A stretch of 64,000 nucleotides of DNA from Siphonodentalium dalli (lineage: Eukaryota; Mollusca; Scaphopoda; Gadilida; Siphonodentaliidae). The position numbers were made by a program, and so were the translations under genes. The notes under the pieces were generated by a model. The model saw only the letters and a program-made list of their open reading frames with translations, was not told where the DNA came from and ran no database searches. Shown in pieces: positions 1 to 14,016 of the stretch; the first letter of the stretch is position 1, and every line of letters starts with the position of its first letter. Location: contig CP136065.1 in assembly GCA_032622095.1 (NCBI GenBank), forward strand, positions 214,686,151 through 214,750,150. The letters are read 5' to 3'.

Positions 1-1628
1 ACGCATAAATTCTCATTCTCAAACAAACACTTAAATCACACCAAAAATGACGAATTGTTTTCGAAAAACATTAAAAAGAGAAGTGACTAAGCACATGTTA
101 GTTAGCAAACTGAGCCTTTCATAACACAACACTCATTTGTTCCTCGTTGTAGTGGACCAGTATGACACACATGTAATTTATTGTGACAGTGACTACTATT
201 ATTGCTAATTTCATGAAAGTCGGGTCACCATTTTGGAGGGTGTATCCATGGTTACCGCACCATTATCAAATTTTCCGACAGGTCTTGTCGTGTAGCATGT
301 AATCTAACATTTTATATGGCACATATAAATCGCATAAGTACCATTGGTATATTAAACTCCTTCAATACGGCCATGTTTTGGGTCCTGGTCGCTCACTTAT
401 TGATCATTAAATACTACTATTTATTGAATAGAAAATGAACATATAAGCAGAAGATATATTCCGGTTCACGTCAAATCATTCAATGGTGAAAGCTCCATGA
501 TGACCTTTCTCGTCCTGTTTCGTTGAAATCGTGGCGGGGCATTTTATGAACTAAATGAATATGATGAAATCGACAAGTTTTTCCATCTACTATCCAAAGC
601 CCTACACAGGAGTAACGAAATATAATGGCTAATTTCAGTAAAATACTCCCCACTCCCACTGGACGTACATGTATATATAACCATCTTTGTCTTTTAAATG
701 CTTTGATGTGGATCGTTTATATGTTGCAATAATTTGTACCAAAGGAACCGATTCTTATGTTTTATTAGATTTTATAACTCCGAGTGTGGTGATATAAAAT
801 GAGTGTGGTGATATAAAACAACCCATATGACTAATAGAAACCCGTGAAGACACACTATATATATATGTCATCTATATAGAAGACACCGTCGACATACATA
901 ACAAGCGCGCCCACATAGCCATCGTTGTAAAGATAATGTGATTAAAGAGATATATTCAAAATACGTCAATATCAGGCAGGGAAACAATGAATCTGTTCAG
1001 TTCTGTCTGTCTGTCCCAGTGCTGAAAAGAAGAGGAAACGAGTGAAAACAAAATGAGTTCTGGTGAGACTTATTCATTCAAAAGATTTTAGTTCTCGCGT
1101 GCACAAGTTGACTTGATATAGAATATAGCATCCTTGTGCCAGCGACAATGTAAATGGATCATGAACTATCAGCACCGTCTCACCAAGTTGTGTATCCTTC
1201 TATCGTTAACCATAGCCGTGTTAGGATAGGAATTTCCAACATTTGGAAAGTTTGATGTACCAGTTGGACAAGGGGTGGGGTGCAAATACAATTTATTAGT
1301 CTCGGAAAATCACAGTCTGCATCCAGGGGTGGAGTTGGAAATTCCAAGATGGACACTCAAAGTATAGCTAGACCATCTATTCATTTCTAAAAGGACGTGA
1401 ACCTAAGCAAAATAAACCGCTTAGTATAAGTGTCACCTGAATGCACATTATTATATATTCGAAATATTCAAAGCCGCTACATTTTGTAATGGTACACCAT
1501 AGTGTTGGCATTCTCGTATACAGCGTCCTTTGATGTGCGTATCAGGTTGTTCAATAACATCGGTGATGTATGCATAATTTATACTTCCTTTCGATGGTGA
1601 ATGCGTCTTCGTTTATTTAGTTTTTGTA
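1..1628 (+). other. 5' flank of the receptor gene, duplicated at 54,976-60,702
   Basis: No coding region is visible. The stretch is AT-rich, and its first base already lies inside a segment found again near the right end of the window, so the left edge of the duplication is outside the window. A weak TATA-like word (ATTTATAC) lies about 50 bases before the ATG at 1629. The 1.2-1.4 kb part has purine-rich GGGGTGG words like those near 32 kb. Confidence 0.7.
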
Positions 1629-1710
1629 ATGGCGATGTTTTGGTTAGTCTTTATTACATTGTCCTCCATGTCGGATAATTTGGCGGCTCAGCAGATACCT
1701 ACAAATACAT
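1629..1710 (+). CDS. Exon 1: start codon and signal peptide
   Basis: The exon encodes 27 residues beginning MAMFWLVFITLSSMSDNLAA, a short N-region and hydrophobic core typical of a secretory signal. It ends in phase 1 at CAT|GTGAGT, a strong donor. The same exon, with one changed residue in the core (I to V), is present at 60,703-60,784. Conservation of the reading frame and donor between diverged duplicates supports the start choice. Confidence 0.8.
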
Positions 1711-4700
1711 GTGAGTTACATACCCCCTGTTATTCAACTATTTTACACATTAAAAGTTAAGATGTTTATGTTATGCGACAGTTACAGGTGCCATTGCATT
1801 CTGATTGTTTGTGATATTTATGCAGGTAGTCGCCACTATAGTCGGCGAGATGGACTATCTGCAGGATGGGACCAGGCTGGTGATTGGACAAGATATTTAT
1901 AAGTCGTGTACTCGTCACATCCGATACGCTTTCCGATGATCGCGACCGAATTAGGATCATATCAACTTTTCGTTTTGACTATCAAAAATCGACATATTTT
2001 GACACTCGTTTCCATTTGAGGAGATCTGTACTAGATTTTACCTTTTTGTTATATCGTCTTCTCACTGTGTGGAAGTGAAGACAAAACGCCGCTATTATAT
2101 GCCTTTTTTAATTCTGAACGACGGATGATATATTTGTGGGTATGAATAGTACTGTACATCTAACGTGTGTTAACTGTTGTGTTCAACTTAGCGGGGGCAT
2201 CGGTGGTGCATGGATATTTGATATACGGTTTTCGATTTTATTAATAATGGGATGTGTATAGCGCCTGTCCCCCCCGAGGGCCCTTAGCGAAAATAATAGT
2301 GGTATCTGATTGTGCAGACGATAATAACCTGCCATTTGCCCACTCTTATGTTAACGTGATGTTGGACACTCTACGTGTAGTATATGGTAGCGAAATATGG
2401 TGCTTTGAGATAGACCACACCCTTGAGACTCAGCACATGAATTTTTGTTAAATTTTACTAGGCGTGAAATCTAGTACACCTAATTATATCGTGTACAGAT
2501 AACTTGGTAGAGATCCCATTTTAGTGGAAATAAAGAGCAGAGTATTAACGTATTGGCCAAATATTGTATCTAGCGATGGTTCAGAATTGGCTAAGAATAT
2601 ATATCTTATGGTAAAGCAATTACACGCCAACGATCTCAAGTTAATACGCAAGTCAAAATGGCTTAACTTTGTGACAAACACCATGAATGAACTTGATATC
2701 ATGATATGTGCTCCACCTGGGAGTCACAGTCCGCTGTATCTAAACAAGACATTCGCAGTATTATGACCTTTCTTATAGAGCAGCATTGGGCTGAACATTT
2801 TATCGATTTAGAATCATCTTATTCATCAAGAGCATTTTTTACAGAAATATTTAAACGAGCCATTGTATTAGCCGGTATTTGCTTCACTTGCCAGAGCATT
2901 TGAACAATTTCGTCAATCTGGTAAACTTATAAGAAACGCAGGGCATATCGATAGCAATTTATTGAGTTACATGACCTCCAATATTGCATTTCATTACGCG
3001 AGTTCTGGGTCAGAGGCAAATTTGGCTATGTCTATACAATGGACACACATTTGTTTGAGCATATTATTTTTTGCTTAATCATATAGATGCTTAAATTTAA
3101 ATATTTTGTGGGATAGTTAGTCTAATACAAATAAGCGGCAACTGAATTGTTTTTTTTGTCGTTATAGATCTGTTATATGGGCCATGTATATCATTGCATT
3201 GTCAGTCAAAACGAGGGATGGCTGCGCAGAGGGTAAATTTAAATCTGAAATTTCGCGATTGCACGAGGGGTGGCTGCGCAGAGGGTAAATTTCAATCTGA
3301 AATTGCGCAATTGCGAGTAGAAACAATTAACACTGACGGGGTCATTACATGTCGCCACATCTATGTGTATTATAGGTAAAAAAAGCATGGTACCGATGTA
3401 TCGTGCACCCCTTCCAGCACAGCACAATATGTGTTAGAGAATTCACTTTTCTGAGATTAGATAGTTTGTTTTTTATTTCAGATAACATAGCTTACGGGAG
3501 AAGTGGTGAGCATCAGACTGGCATCTCGTCTGAGTATGGGCAAGGTGGTTGGGTGAAGGAGAACGGGGTCGATGGTGTCAAACAGGAGCCTCCATCGGGT
3601 GTTCATACGGTGGGTCATCCGGGTGAAGATAACCCATACTGGTGGGTCGATATTGGTGCCACACTCCCTGTACGACGGATAATAGTTTACAATCGAGGTC
3701 AGTTCTTAGTATATATCTCTATCGTCAACTCTATATATGTTCAAATATAAATGACAATAAGTAAGACACGTCAAGGTATATAGTCATGAAGGGATAGTTA
3801 CTACTCCACACGTCGGGAAAATCGGCTTCCCAACTGTAGTATTGGACTGCGTATGTAGAAGGTAATTCCGTGTTTTACGAAGTGCGGGGAATCCGAAAGA
3901 AATCAGCGTTGAAATTCAACATGTTGGTACCCATGCAATTATTCTCTATATTCAACTTAGATTTCGCACCGAAACTCAGCCACAGTGTCGAGCGCAATCG
4001 AGAAACAGAATTCAAAAAGGTTGGGATAATGGAAAATGTGTCTACACGTTTCTTAGAATGAAATTTTTCTTCAACTTGATAGTTGCCATTGTCATGAGAA
4101 CGTTACAACGAGGTGGTAAGAAGGAAAAGAAAATGGTGATCAAATGGCCAGAGGCGATATTCTACAATGCTAAATAGGCTAAATACCTACATGTTGGACC
4201 TTCCCAAATCGGTCGGTGATAAGTATATAATCTGGGTAATGCTCATCACATGTGCATGGTACATGTGTATTTTTTATATATCGATTGTGAGTGGGGATTT
4301 AGACCAAATGCACAAAGTATTGCTGAATGGTCGCTGAATTGGACCCAGATCCCGAAATTGTGATAAAGTTACGCAGGTTAATAACATTTCATGTATAGCA
4401 AACAAACGTTGTTTTGTTTGCGATAAAGATGACCCCCTCCAGTACTAACATGTCTTAATGTACGGTCAATGAGTGCCGTCACTTGTCAAAATTGAACAAA
4501 TCTCATTCATATTGTGAGATTTGCTTAAACTTGGTAACTTTATCACACTTATCCATATTGATTACGTTGGAACAACAATTACTGTTATTATGTTCTTTAT
4601 CCCTCCAGATATTAACAAAAGAGGCAAAGGGTTGATGGGTTTCCAGATATATGTGTCCAAGTCGTCTTCTTTCTCAAGTTGGAACTCAACTACGCTGTGT

Positions 4701-7700
4701 TACCAAGACAGAAGCAGCAGCTACGAGATTATATATAACATCGACTGCATGAACATGATGGCGGGAAGATACGTCATTATTATGTTACCTGGGGGCAACA
4801 AAGTACTCAACTTCTACGAAATTGAAGTATACGGTATGTTCACAGTGATCCAACGTAGCACCTACATATACAATATATAATACACGACATAGATTGGTAT
4901 ACTTATGTTGGTGCTTTCTGCTCATATTCGGAGTTTAAATTTCAAGATCGTGCATTAAATATACTCCACATGTTGCCCAAAAAATTACATTTTATGATGT
5001 CCGGCCCCTACAGCTGACACAGACAGCGCCAATTAGGAATATTTAATCTATGCCGTTATATATCAGATTCATGGAGGCACAATCAGTTGAGTGTTCGTTG
5101 CTTGAAATCTGTTAACGTGAACAATTTCTCAGTTCTTATCGAAATGGCCATCAAGCGACCGGAATGGCACATGTGAGGTTTCCCTCAACTCAGATCAAGC
5201 TTGAAGATCGGCCCTCGTCTAGCCTACACTGCAAGATATCTTATTCAAGACATAACCATCTGGGCTATGGGGACATTAACACTTTACCCAACAAACCGGC
5301 CAAAACCGGCTAAATAAAGCTTCAACAGCCTAAAATATCTTCGGTCTGTCTCAATAGAACCATACACATATGGATATCATTGGAACCGGCTCATTGACCA
5401 CATTGTGATGGTTACAGTTATGCCCTGTGCCAATGCCAGGTCGCCTCGCATATATAAGAGAATGCATTGGCCTAAAAAAACTTTTTACCATTTTTTCTTA
5501 CATTCTTTAACAATTTTATAATTTTTAATGTGTTAAGCCAATGCATTCTCTTATATATGTGAGGCGACCTATGGTCGACTCGCATATATAAGAGAATGCA
5601 TTGGCACAGGGCCCTTCTGTTGGGTAAAGGGTTAAAAAGGAAGCCCTTTCCCCGAGAGATGGGAAGCTTATCCGAACATGCGGGTTGAATATCGAACTAT
5701 AAAGAGGTATAAAGACAGCCTCTGCCACAGAGTATGTAGCCAAATTTGGTTAAGTTGAGAATGTAATGAAGATAGTCTATGGTACACCTTTGCATTTTGA
5801 TAAGTTCATAGTATACCACCATGCATTAATGCATTAAACGCGAAATATTCATGTTTCATCACTTGACCAGAGGCAACTATTACTACTATTTAGGACACGG
5901 ACAATAGGATCTACAAATGTTACCAAATACTCTGTGAACAGTTCACACAGAGTTATTTTGTAGTGAATTTGTACAGGTTTGATGTTGTAGATTTAAAAAT
6001 AAATGATGATCTGTCACATTTGTGGGACTGCTCTGAGTGCATATATTTCGGTTTATAGAAAAGGTCTTAGAATCAATACATCCCTATTAAATCTCATTTA
6101 ACTGCTCAATTACACATATATCACGTGATGCGCGATAAACATTACAGATAAAACTGCGTTAATTGTATGTTTTTGGACCCCAAAAATTTCCAGAGATATA
6201 TTCGTACTTCTATTATCAAAAGTTAGCCTTAAACTCTGAAATAATTCTTCCTCGCATAATTCGAGGGCGTGTTCACTCTTATCGGACTAGCTATTCAATT
6301 TTCCACAAATTGTAATTTTCATCAGATGTTGTCCAATGCGGTTTACGACAAAGTATTGTTTATGCGTGTTGTATTGTATTGCTAATTTGGTATTAGATTG
6401 TGCACCTACCACGGAATTAAGAATTTTTCGATAACAACTGCTATCGTGGACGCCATCTTGGATTACAAAAAAATTCTCAAAGCGGAGTTTAGCGGATTTT
6501 GGATATGTTATAGAGGAGATATTCCTCTTTAAAATAGAAGAAAAAAACAACTTAGGCCAAATTCTGTCTAGGTTGATCCTAAACAATTAGTTTATCGACC
6601 AGACTAAAAGTATCGTTGATTGTTGTCAGGCAGCAACGACGGAGCAGGAGCTAATCGGCAGCCGACAAAAATGCCAGCTAACTAAACGACCATCGGGCAT
6701 GGCATTTTGCTGTTTGCAGTGCAATTTTGCCAGCGTATGAACGTACCCTTAGATACGTCGACGATAACAATTATATTACATCAGTTGACTCTGCGAAACA
6801 ATCAAAAACTCATCGCGGATCATGAAGGCTGATTACACTAAATACACAACGCATATACCAGTCACTGGTAAAGTCCACATTGGCACTTCAGTACCTTTCC
6901 CCGGGGGCATTGTATTAGTCCAGGCACATTAGGCGTGAATGGGGAAAAGTAAGGAAATAAATCCGAGAAACCTGATTTTTTTATATTATTTGGGCCATAA
7001 GATCGCGAATGCGTCACGAAAAGTCCCCTAAAATCGGAGTTGAGCTTTCGGAGTTAACCAATTTTTTCCATAAAAAAAAAACTTTTATATTTTTCACAAT
7101 CATAGGAATAATGGGATGATATAACAATTTTTCAGCCGAAACATATACCAAATGTACGCAATATATGTTCAATACACAATTCTCGAACCAGAGATACAAA
7201 TTCAACGGGGGTATTTGAATGAATTTCGCAGATATGGATATAAAATAACATAATGACCCCCAAAAATGACGATTTTTGCAGACAAACTGTCCTATTCGAT
7301 GTCAAATTTCTCGGGCTATTCATTACGTAGACGCAAGCAATTTGTTTTAAAAACTACACAGACATCACTCCTGCAATATAATATGCGGGATTAGCAACTA
7401 TTCTATGATAGGTGGTCAATACTTGTAAAAACATAACCCTACCCCCTAAACTGGCTCTCGTCACATTTTGCTCTTCCGCTAGTCCAAGTGCTTGTTGTAG
7501 AAAACACACCAACTGTGACAAGGGCGGTAAAAGCATAAAACTTTGCAAATATGTTCCTTATACACTACTGCTCATTTTCACCTGTGGCGACATTTGCGAC
7601 AGGCTCTTCTTGGCAACGGTTGCTAGGCAACTACCCGGCATTGAAGTAATGCATATGACTGATATTATATGTGTTCTAACAAACTAAACTACGTCGTGTG

Positions 7701-10700
7701 GTATTTTTATGGTGAAAATAATTGTTGTCAGTTTTGACCTGACTGAAAAATTACCATATTTCTTACTTACAAGGGGTGACAGTTGCTAGGGACACACACA
7801 CAATCTGAAAATGCACATATGACTGATATTATGGTCGCTCTAACAAATTAAACTACACCTAATACCACTTTTATGTTGAAAACAATTAGAATAGTTGTTG
7901 TCAGTGTTGAGCTGGCTGAAAAAATACCATATAATTCTTACTTATATGAGTGGTAACTGTTGCCAGAGTCATACCCGAAATACAAAAATGCACATATGAC
8001 TGATATTATTGTAGTATTAACGTTTTTATGGGAAAACGTTATAAATGTTGTTAGTGTGAGCCTAACCAGAATATGGGTACAATTATCCGTTATGCTCCAT
8101 CAGTTTAGATATCGGGAATTCAAAGTGAGAGTTGAAATGTTGTTGCTTATGTTTAATACGAGGCATGGCCATCTATTATATATTTTGGAAGATCTGTGTG
8201 TCTGTGTGTCTGTGTGTCTGTGTGTGTGTTCGCGATGAACTCGAAAACGTCCCAACCGATTTCGATGAAACTTGGTATGTGGGGGTATTTTCGGCCGGGG
8301 ACGAACATAGGCATATTAATTTGTCCGTGCGACGTCACTTTGACCTTGAAATCTGGTCATTTCAAGGTCAAACGCCCGAATATCACGGGATTTCGCTGAA
8401 ACTTGGTATGTGGGGGTACTTTCTTATGGCGAGTCTCATAAGCATATTCATTTGCCCGTGCGACGTGACCTTGACCTTGAAATCGGGTAACTTCAAGGTC
8501 AAATCGCCAATTTTGATACATGGGGGTACTTTTGCAATTGAGTGTTTTGGAAGGGTCAAATCGTGACCCCGACCTGACGTTGACCTTCAAAATAATTTCA
8601 AGGTCAAATCGGGTAAAACCGGATGGATTTCGACGGGCACGTTTGTCGGGTACCTTTGTCCGGGCAGTGTTTTGGACTGGTCAAATCGTGACCCCACTTG
8701 ACCTTGACCTTGAAAATGGACAATTCAAGGTAAAAGCCCGGACGAAGTCGGGTCACCTTCTAGTAATAGATATATAAGCCATAGACCCACACAGCTAGTT
8801 GTATAATGTAAGTCACGGAACCACTCTACTATATATGAAGAACATAGCTAGGGTCAGCCACCAATATGTTAGCCATGGGCCTAGCCTGCAATAGTTAGGT
8901 TAGGAACCGAGGCACATATATAGTCACAGGACCCATGTCCATACATATAGGCTATGGACATATGATATGTATTGTCCATGAACCAGACCGCTTCATATAA
9001 GCATACATGTATGGTATCTATGACCATGACCATGCCACTGTTACATGGTGCAAATACCCAAGTGCCCACACATAGACCATGTACTAAGATACCATAGACC
9101 AAGTCCGATGCACAATACATTAGTGCACCATGGATTCAGGACCCTATATATGGTATGAATATATGAGACAGTTTTGTGACAGACCAACCTATATATAGAT
9201 ATTGGACCGATTCCACATATACGAAAGTTAAGGATGGGGGCCCGTATAAATAGCCCATACACATATGGCACTGTAGGTTGGCCATGGACACATAACCACA
9301 GTACCGAGTACCAGCGGATCTGCACACCAGCACCGTTACCGCAAAAAATGCTCGAGTACGCGGTACCGGTACTGCCTACCGTTGAGAAGCCTGGGTGGAA
9401 TTGTTGTAGATATAAAATAAAACAGTGCTACATCTTATTACATATTATTTCCACATATAATCAGTGACTACAGGCAGTCAAACAAAATAAAGTTTCAGTG
9501 ACACTCGATTCGAAGAGGGGGATAATTTCATCTGTTACAGTCAATGGAGCGATTATGAATCTGGAAAGCTGAAATTTCTAAGTAATACTAGATATGGACA
9601 TGACGAGTATAGTGTGTTTCAGAACGAAAAAGTTGAATAAAATCAACACATTTGTAAATTTAAAAACAATTCAAACGTTACTGTATTCCATGTCCCAGCC
9701 CGGACATATACGCCAAATGTCAATAATATTCATTGAGAAACAACGGACCAAACGCCATATAACACCCCGTATACATCTTTTATTCAGAGCCGGCCTTTTA
9801 TTCCGAGTTGGCACACGTCGATTGGGGCGAGTTAGTCCTGGGGCGAGTACGCCGATTCCGGCACCTTCTATAATTTACAGCAGGTATACTTTTACGCTGG
9901 TTTACGCGTAATTTAATTTAGAAAGTTCCCCAATTAGTATCGTAAATAGAGCGACTGTCTTTGGCAGAGACTGCCTCTGTTGTTGATTATCATGTTGTTA
10001 TAATTTAAAAACGACAAATGCACATGCCGTTCAAACGTAGTATTCTATTTTCTCCATGTTAAACGACATCCCCAAATAACAAATAACGCTAACCTACTGC
10101 AGATGTTTTACACGACAACAGTTAACATATTTGGGCTGAATTCATCTGATGTGGCATGATTCCACAAAATAAACAACAAACCATCGTTACTTGGAAATTT
10201 AGTTTGGGCTAACATTTACACAAATCCTCCAGCTCCTCTATCCTGACACACAAGTCAGATGAAAAACAGCCATTAGATAACCGCCCCAATTTTGGGCGAA
10301 ATGATATATGCCGCATAACCACTTTACAATTTTCAGTCTGTAATGATAATTACTATGGTACGACCTACCCCGGTGGCTGCTCGGTTCGGTGCGATGAACG
10401 GCGATGCAGTGGACCTAGTAGTTGCTGGGGATTCACTGGACTATGTACTGGTGGCTGCCAAGACGGGTGGTTTGGGATCGACTGCACGAGGGAGTGCCCA
10501 AGTTTGTGTCTGCGATGTAACCGGAACACGGGGCAATGTGAGAAGTGTAGATCAGGAATATATAACTCGGCTGGTAACTGCACCAATATATGCGGTGAGC
10601 GGCAATGTGTGTCACCTGTGGATAGTTGCCCGGACGATGGGAGGTGTTTAGGGTGCGCAGATAGATACCACGGAACCGATTGCAAGCTGGAATGTAGTAC

Positions 10701-13700
10701 GTACTGCGCCGGTGGGAATTGTCATCAATACAACGCTAGTTGTTCGTGGGGATGTTTGGATGGATGGTATGGAGAGCACTGTGTTGTACGTGTACCAAAA
10801 CGTAAGTTTCGCCATAATTACATGTATGTGGGTATATATTTTTACATACAAATTGTAGTTCATGAAAATTATGGTTGCAAACGGTGTTTAAAATGCGTAT
10901 CACATCTTTTGGGCGTATTTCAGGAGGGTTTTACCCAAACCAATTGTCTTAATCCTGTTAGCATATGCCAGTTATGCAGGCGTTTTAATACATGGACTCG
11001 TGTTGGAGAAATCTTGGTTTGACCGGTACACTTGAGTAAACTTAATAGACCAAAACATTACCAATTTCATTTTTTCGCTTTCCTCTAATTCTGCCTTACC
11101 CTCCATTTATCTTGAATCTAATCAGCTAATCTTCCACGTGAATGGAACACCCTCATGTTGTCACTTTATCGCAACTGAAGGAGCATCTTTGCATTTTCAC
11201 ACTTATCATTTGTTTATTTTTCTCAAGCATACCATCTAACGTACAATGACTGTCTTAAATATATCTCAATAGCCACCTCTTATATTTCGGGCTTTGGGTT
11301 TTCATAGCAAACAACATACGACAACTACCTTGGTTCGTGCATGTTCATTTTCTGAAATGTGGGAAAGGGGGTTACATAATAGGCTAGCACCAACTGGTGT
11401 CACTCAATCCCGTTATCAACGATGCCAATTGTATTTATTTTCGCAGTTGTATACTTTGGAACTATAGGCAATATGCCCCATGCGAATTATTTTCGAATGT
11501 GTGGGTGTGAAACTGGGTGGGCATTATATTAATAATTATTCAATATTTATGGGTTGCAATTTCATTTTGTATGATATTTGTATGATTTGGACTAAAATGT
11601 TGTGCACAAAATAGCCATGTTGCATAAGACCGATAACGTAGGCATGTAAAAAAAACATTGTGAGATAGTGATGGTCAGTCATTGTACCATATCATACTGC
11701 AATATTATGGTATTTTGCAGTCACATCCATATAACAAAAAACGTTAGAGTAAAAGCTTCAAACAGAGTTGACAAGAGAAGACCCGAATTATAGTCTCATG
11801 CCATTAAACGGGTTGTGGAATTGATGTAACTGACTGTTTATCTTGTTTCGCACTCTCCAGCTGATTGCGGTATAATTTCCTGTGATCCCGTGGTCGGTGC
11901 TTTAATCATCGTGCTAGCATGTGTTGTCTGTCTGTGTGTCGTCACCATCGTCATTGTCGTTATTGTATCACGCCTCGTCCACAGGTGAGCCAAATTAACA
12001 TATATAATTGTGCCATATGATATTAAGTACATGCGACCGATATACGTTTAGATTCATATTTATATACTTAAATAACAATGACGATTATCGACTGCCGTAG
12101 TATATTAAGTACATGCAAGTTTGCAGATACGTCTGTGTAGAGTCACTATGAAATACGTGGTTTATAAAATAGTCCATGTTGTTGAGTATGACTGTTACAG
12201 TTCCTATCGCAGTGGCTTGTCTGTTTTTAAACTTATATCGATAACAGCTCTCCCGTAAGGGTTGTTTGGTTGGCAAGCAATATTTTTGGGTTTACATATT
12301 TCTGAGTGATGTTGCGATAAGCTTACACAGATCAATGACTTATATTGTGGATCGGAATGCACAATGGATCCTGGTTTTCGGGTCAATACACGGTCAATTT
12401 ACCCTCAGTTTCATTCTCGTCTTGACATTGGCATAATCTAACCACCGATATTCATCCGTACGTAATAATAATATTAAGATTCTATTCTAAGTTGATTATA
12501 TATAGTTGGAATCTGCATGGATAGGCCTATCCCGTTGGTAGTATCATTAAGTGTGTTACTATATGTCGTTGCAGTCGGAGGGGAAAGCACCATATTCCGA
12601 ATGTATCGTTCAGGAATGAAGCATATTCACCAGGTAAGAACGTCGCCTCTTTCATACTATTTAATTCCTGCTTCATGTATATATGTTAGAGGGAACATCT
12701 CATTGATACCATTTAACTCCTATTTCAGGTATACATGTCAGAGGGGACGTCTCCTAGTTTATCCCATTTAATTCATGTTTCATATTTACATGCCAGAGGG
12801 AACATATCATCACTGATACCAGTTAACTCCTGTTTTATGTATATATGTTAGAGGGGACGTCTCCTCATTGATACCATTTAACTCATATGTCGTGTATATA
12901 TGTTAGAGGGGACGTCTCCTCGTTGATACCATTTAACTCATATGTCATGTATATATGTTAGAGGGGAAGTCTCCTCATTGATACCATTTAACTCCTATTT
13001 CATGTATATATGTTAGAGGGAACGTCTACTCGTTGATATCATTTAACTCCTATTTCATGTATATATGTTAGAGGGAACGTCTCCTCGTTGATACCATTTA
13101 ACTCATATGTCATGTATATATGTTAGAGGGGACGTCTCCTCATTCATACCATTTAACTCCCGCTCCATGTATATATGTTAGAGGGGACGTCTCCTCGTTG
13201 ATACCATTTAACTCCCGTTTCATGTATATATGTTAGAGTGGACGACTCCTCGTTTATACCATTGAATTCCTGCTTACTGTATATATGCTAGAGGGAACAT
13301 CTCCTGACTGATACCATTTAACTCTTGTTCCACGTATATATGTTTGACACAATTTAATTCATGTATACATATTATAGGGAACAATTCATCATTGATACCA
13401 TTTAACTCCTGTTTCATGTATATAAGTTAGACGGAACGTTTCATCACTGATACCATTTAATTAATATATACATTTTAGAGGGAACAACTCATCACTGATA
13501 CCATTTAACTCATGTTTCATGTATATATGTTAGAGTGAACATCTACTCACTGATACCATTTAATTTCTGTTTCATGTATATATGTCAGAATTAACGTCTC
13601 CCTGCCGATACCTTTTAATTTCTGTGTTATGTATACATGTCAGAATGAACGTCTCCCTGCTGATACCATTTAGTTACTGTTTCATGTATATATGTCAGAA

Positions 13701-13934
13701 TGAACATCTCCCTACTGATACCATTTAATTTCTGTTCCATGTATACATGTCAGAATGAACGTCTACCTATTGTTACCATTTAATTACTGTTGCATGTATA
13801 TATGTTAGAGTGAACGTCTCCCTACTGATACCATTTAATTTCTGTTTCATGTATACATGTTGTTGAACATATTATCTGAACATGTCCCACCAATGCATAT
13901 GAATCATTCTGCTCTTGTATTATCTTGTTTTCTG

Positions 13935-13965
<31 letters not shown>

Positions 13966-13966
13966 G

Positions 13967-14016
<50 letters not shown>

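Noticed and set aside
10343-10685. Overlapping open frames on both strands across the EGF exon
   Set aside because: Shadows of the exon; they lack the cysteine spacing and splice phase.
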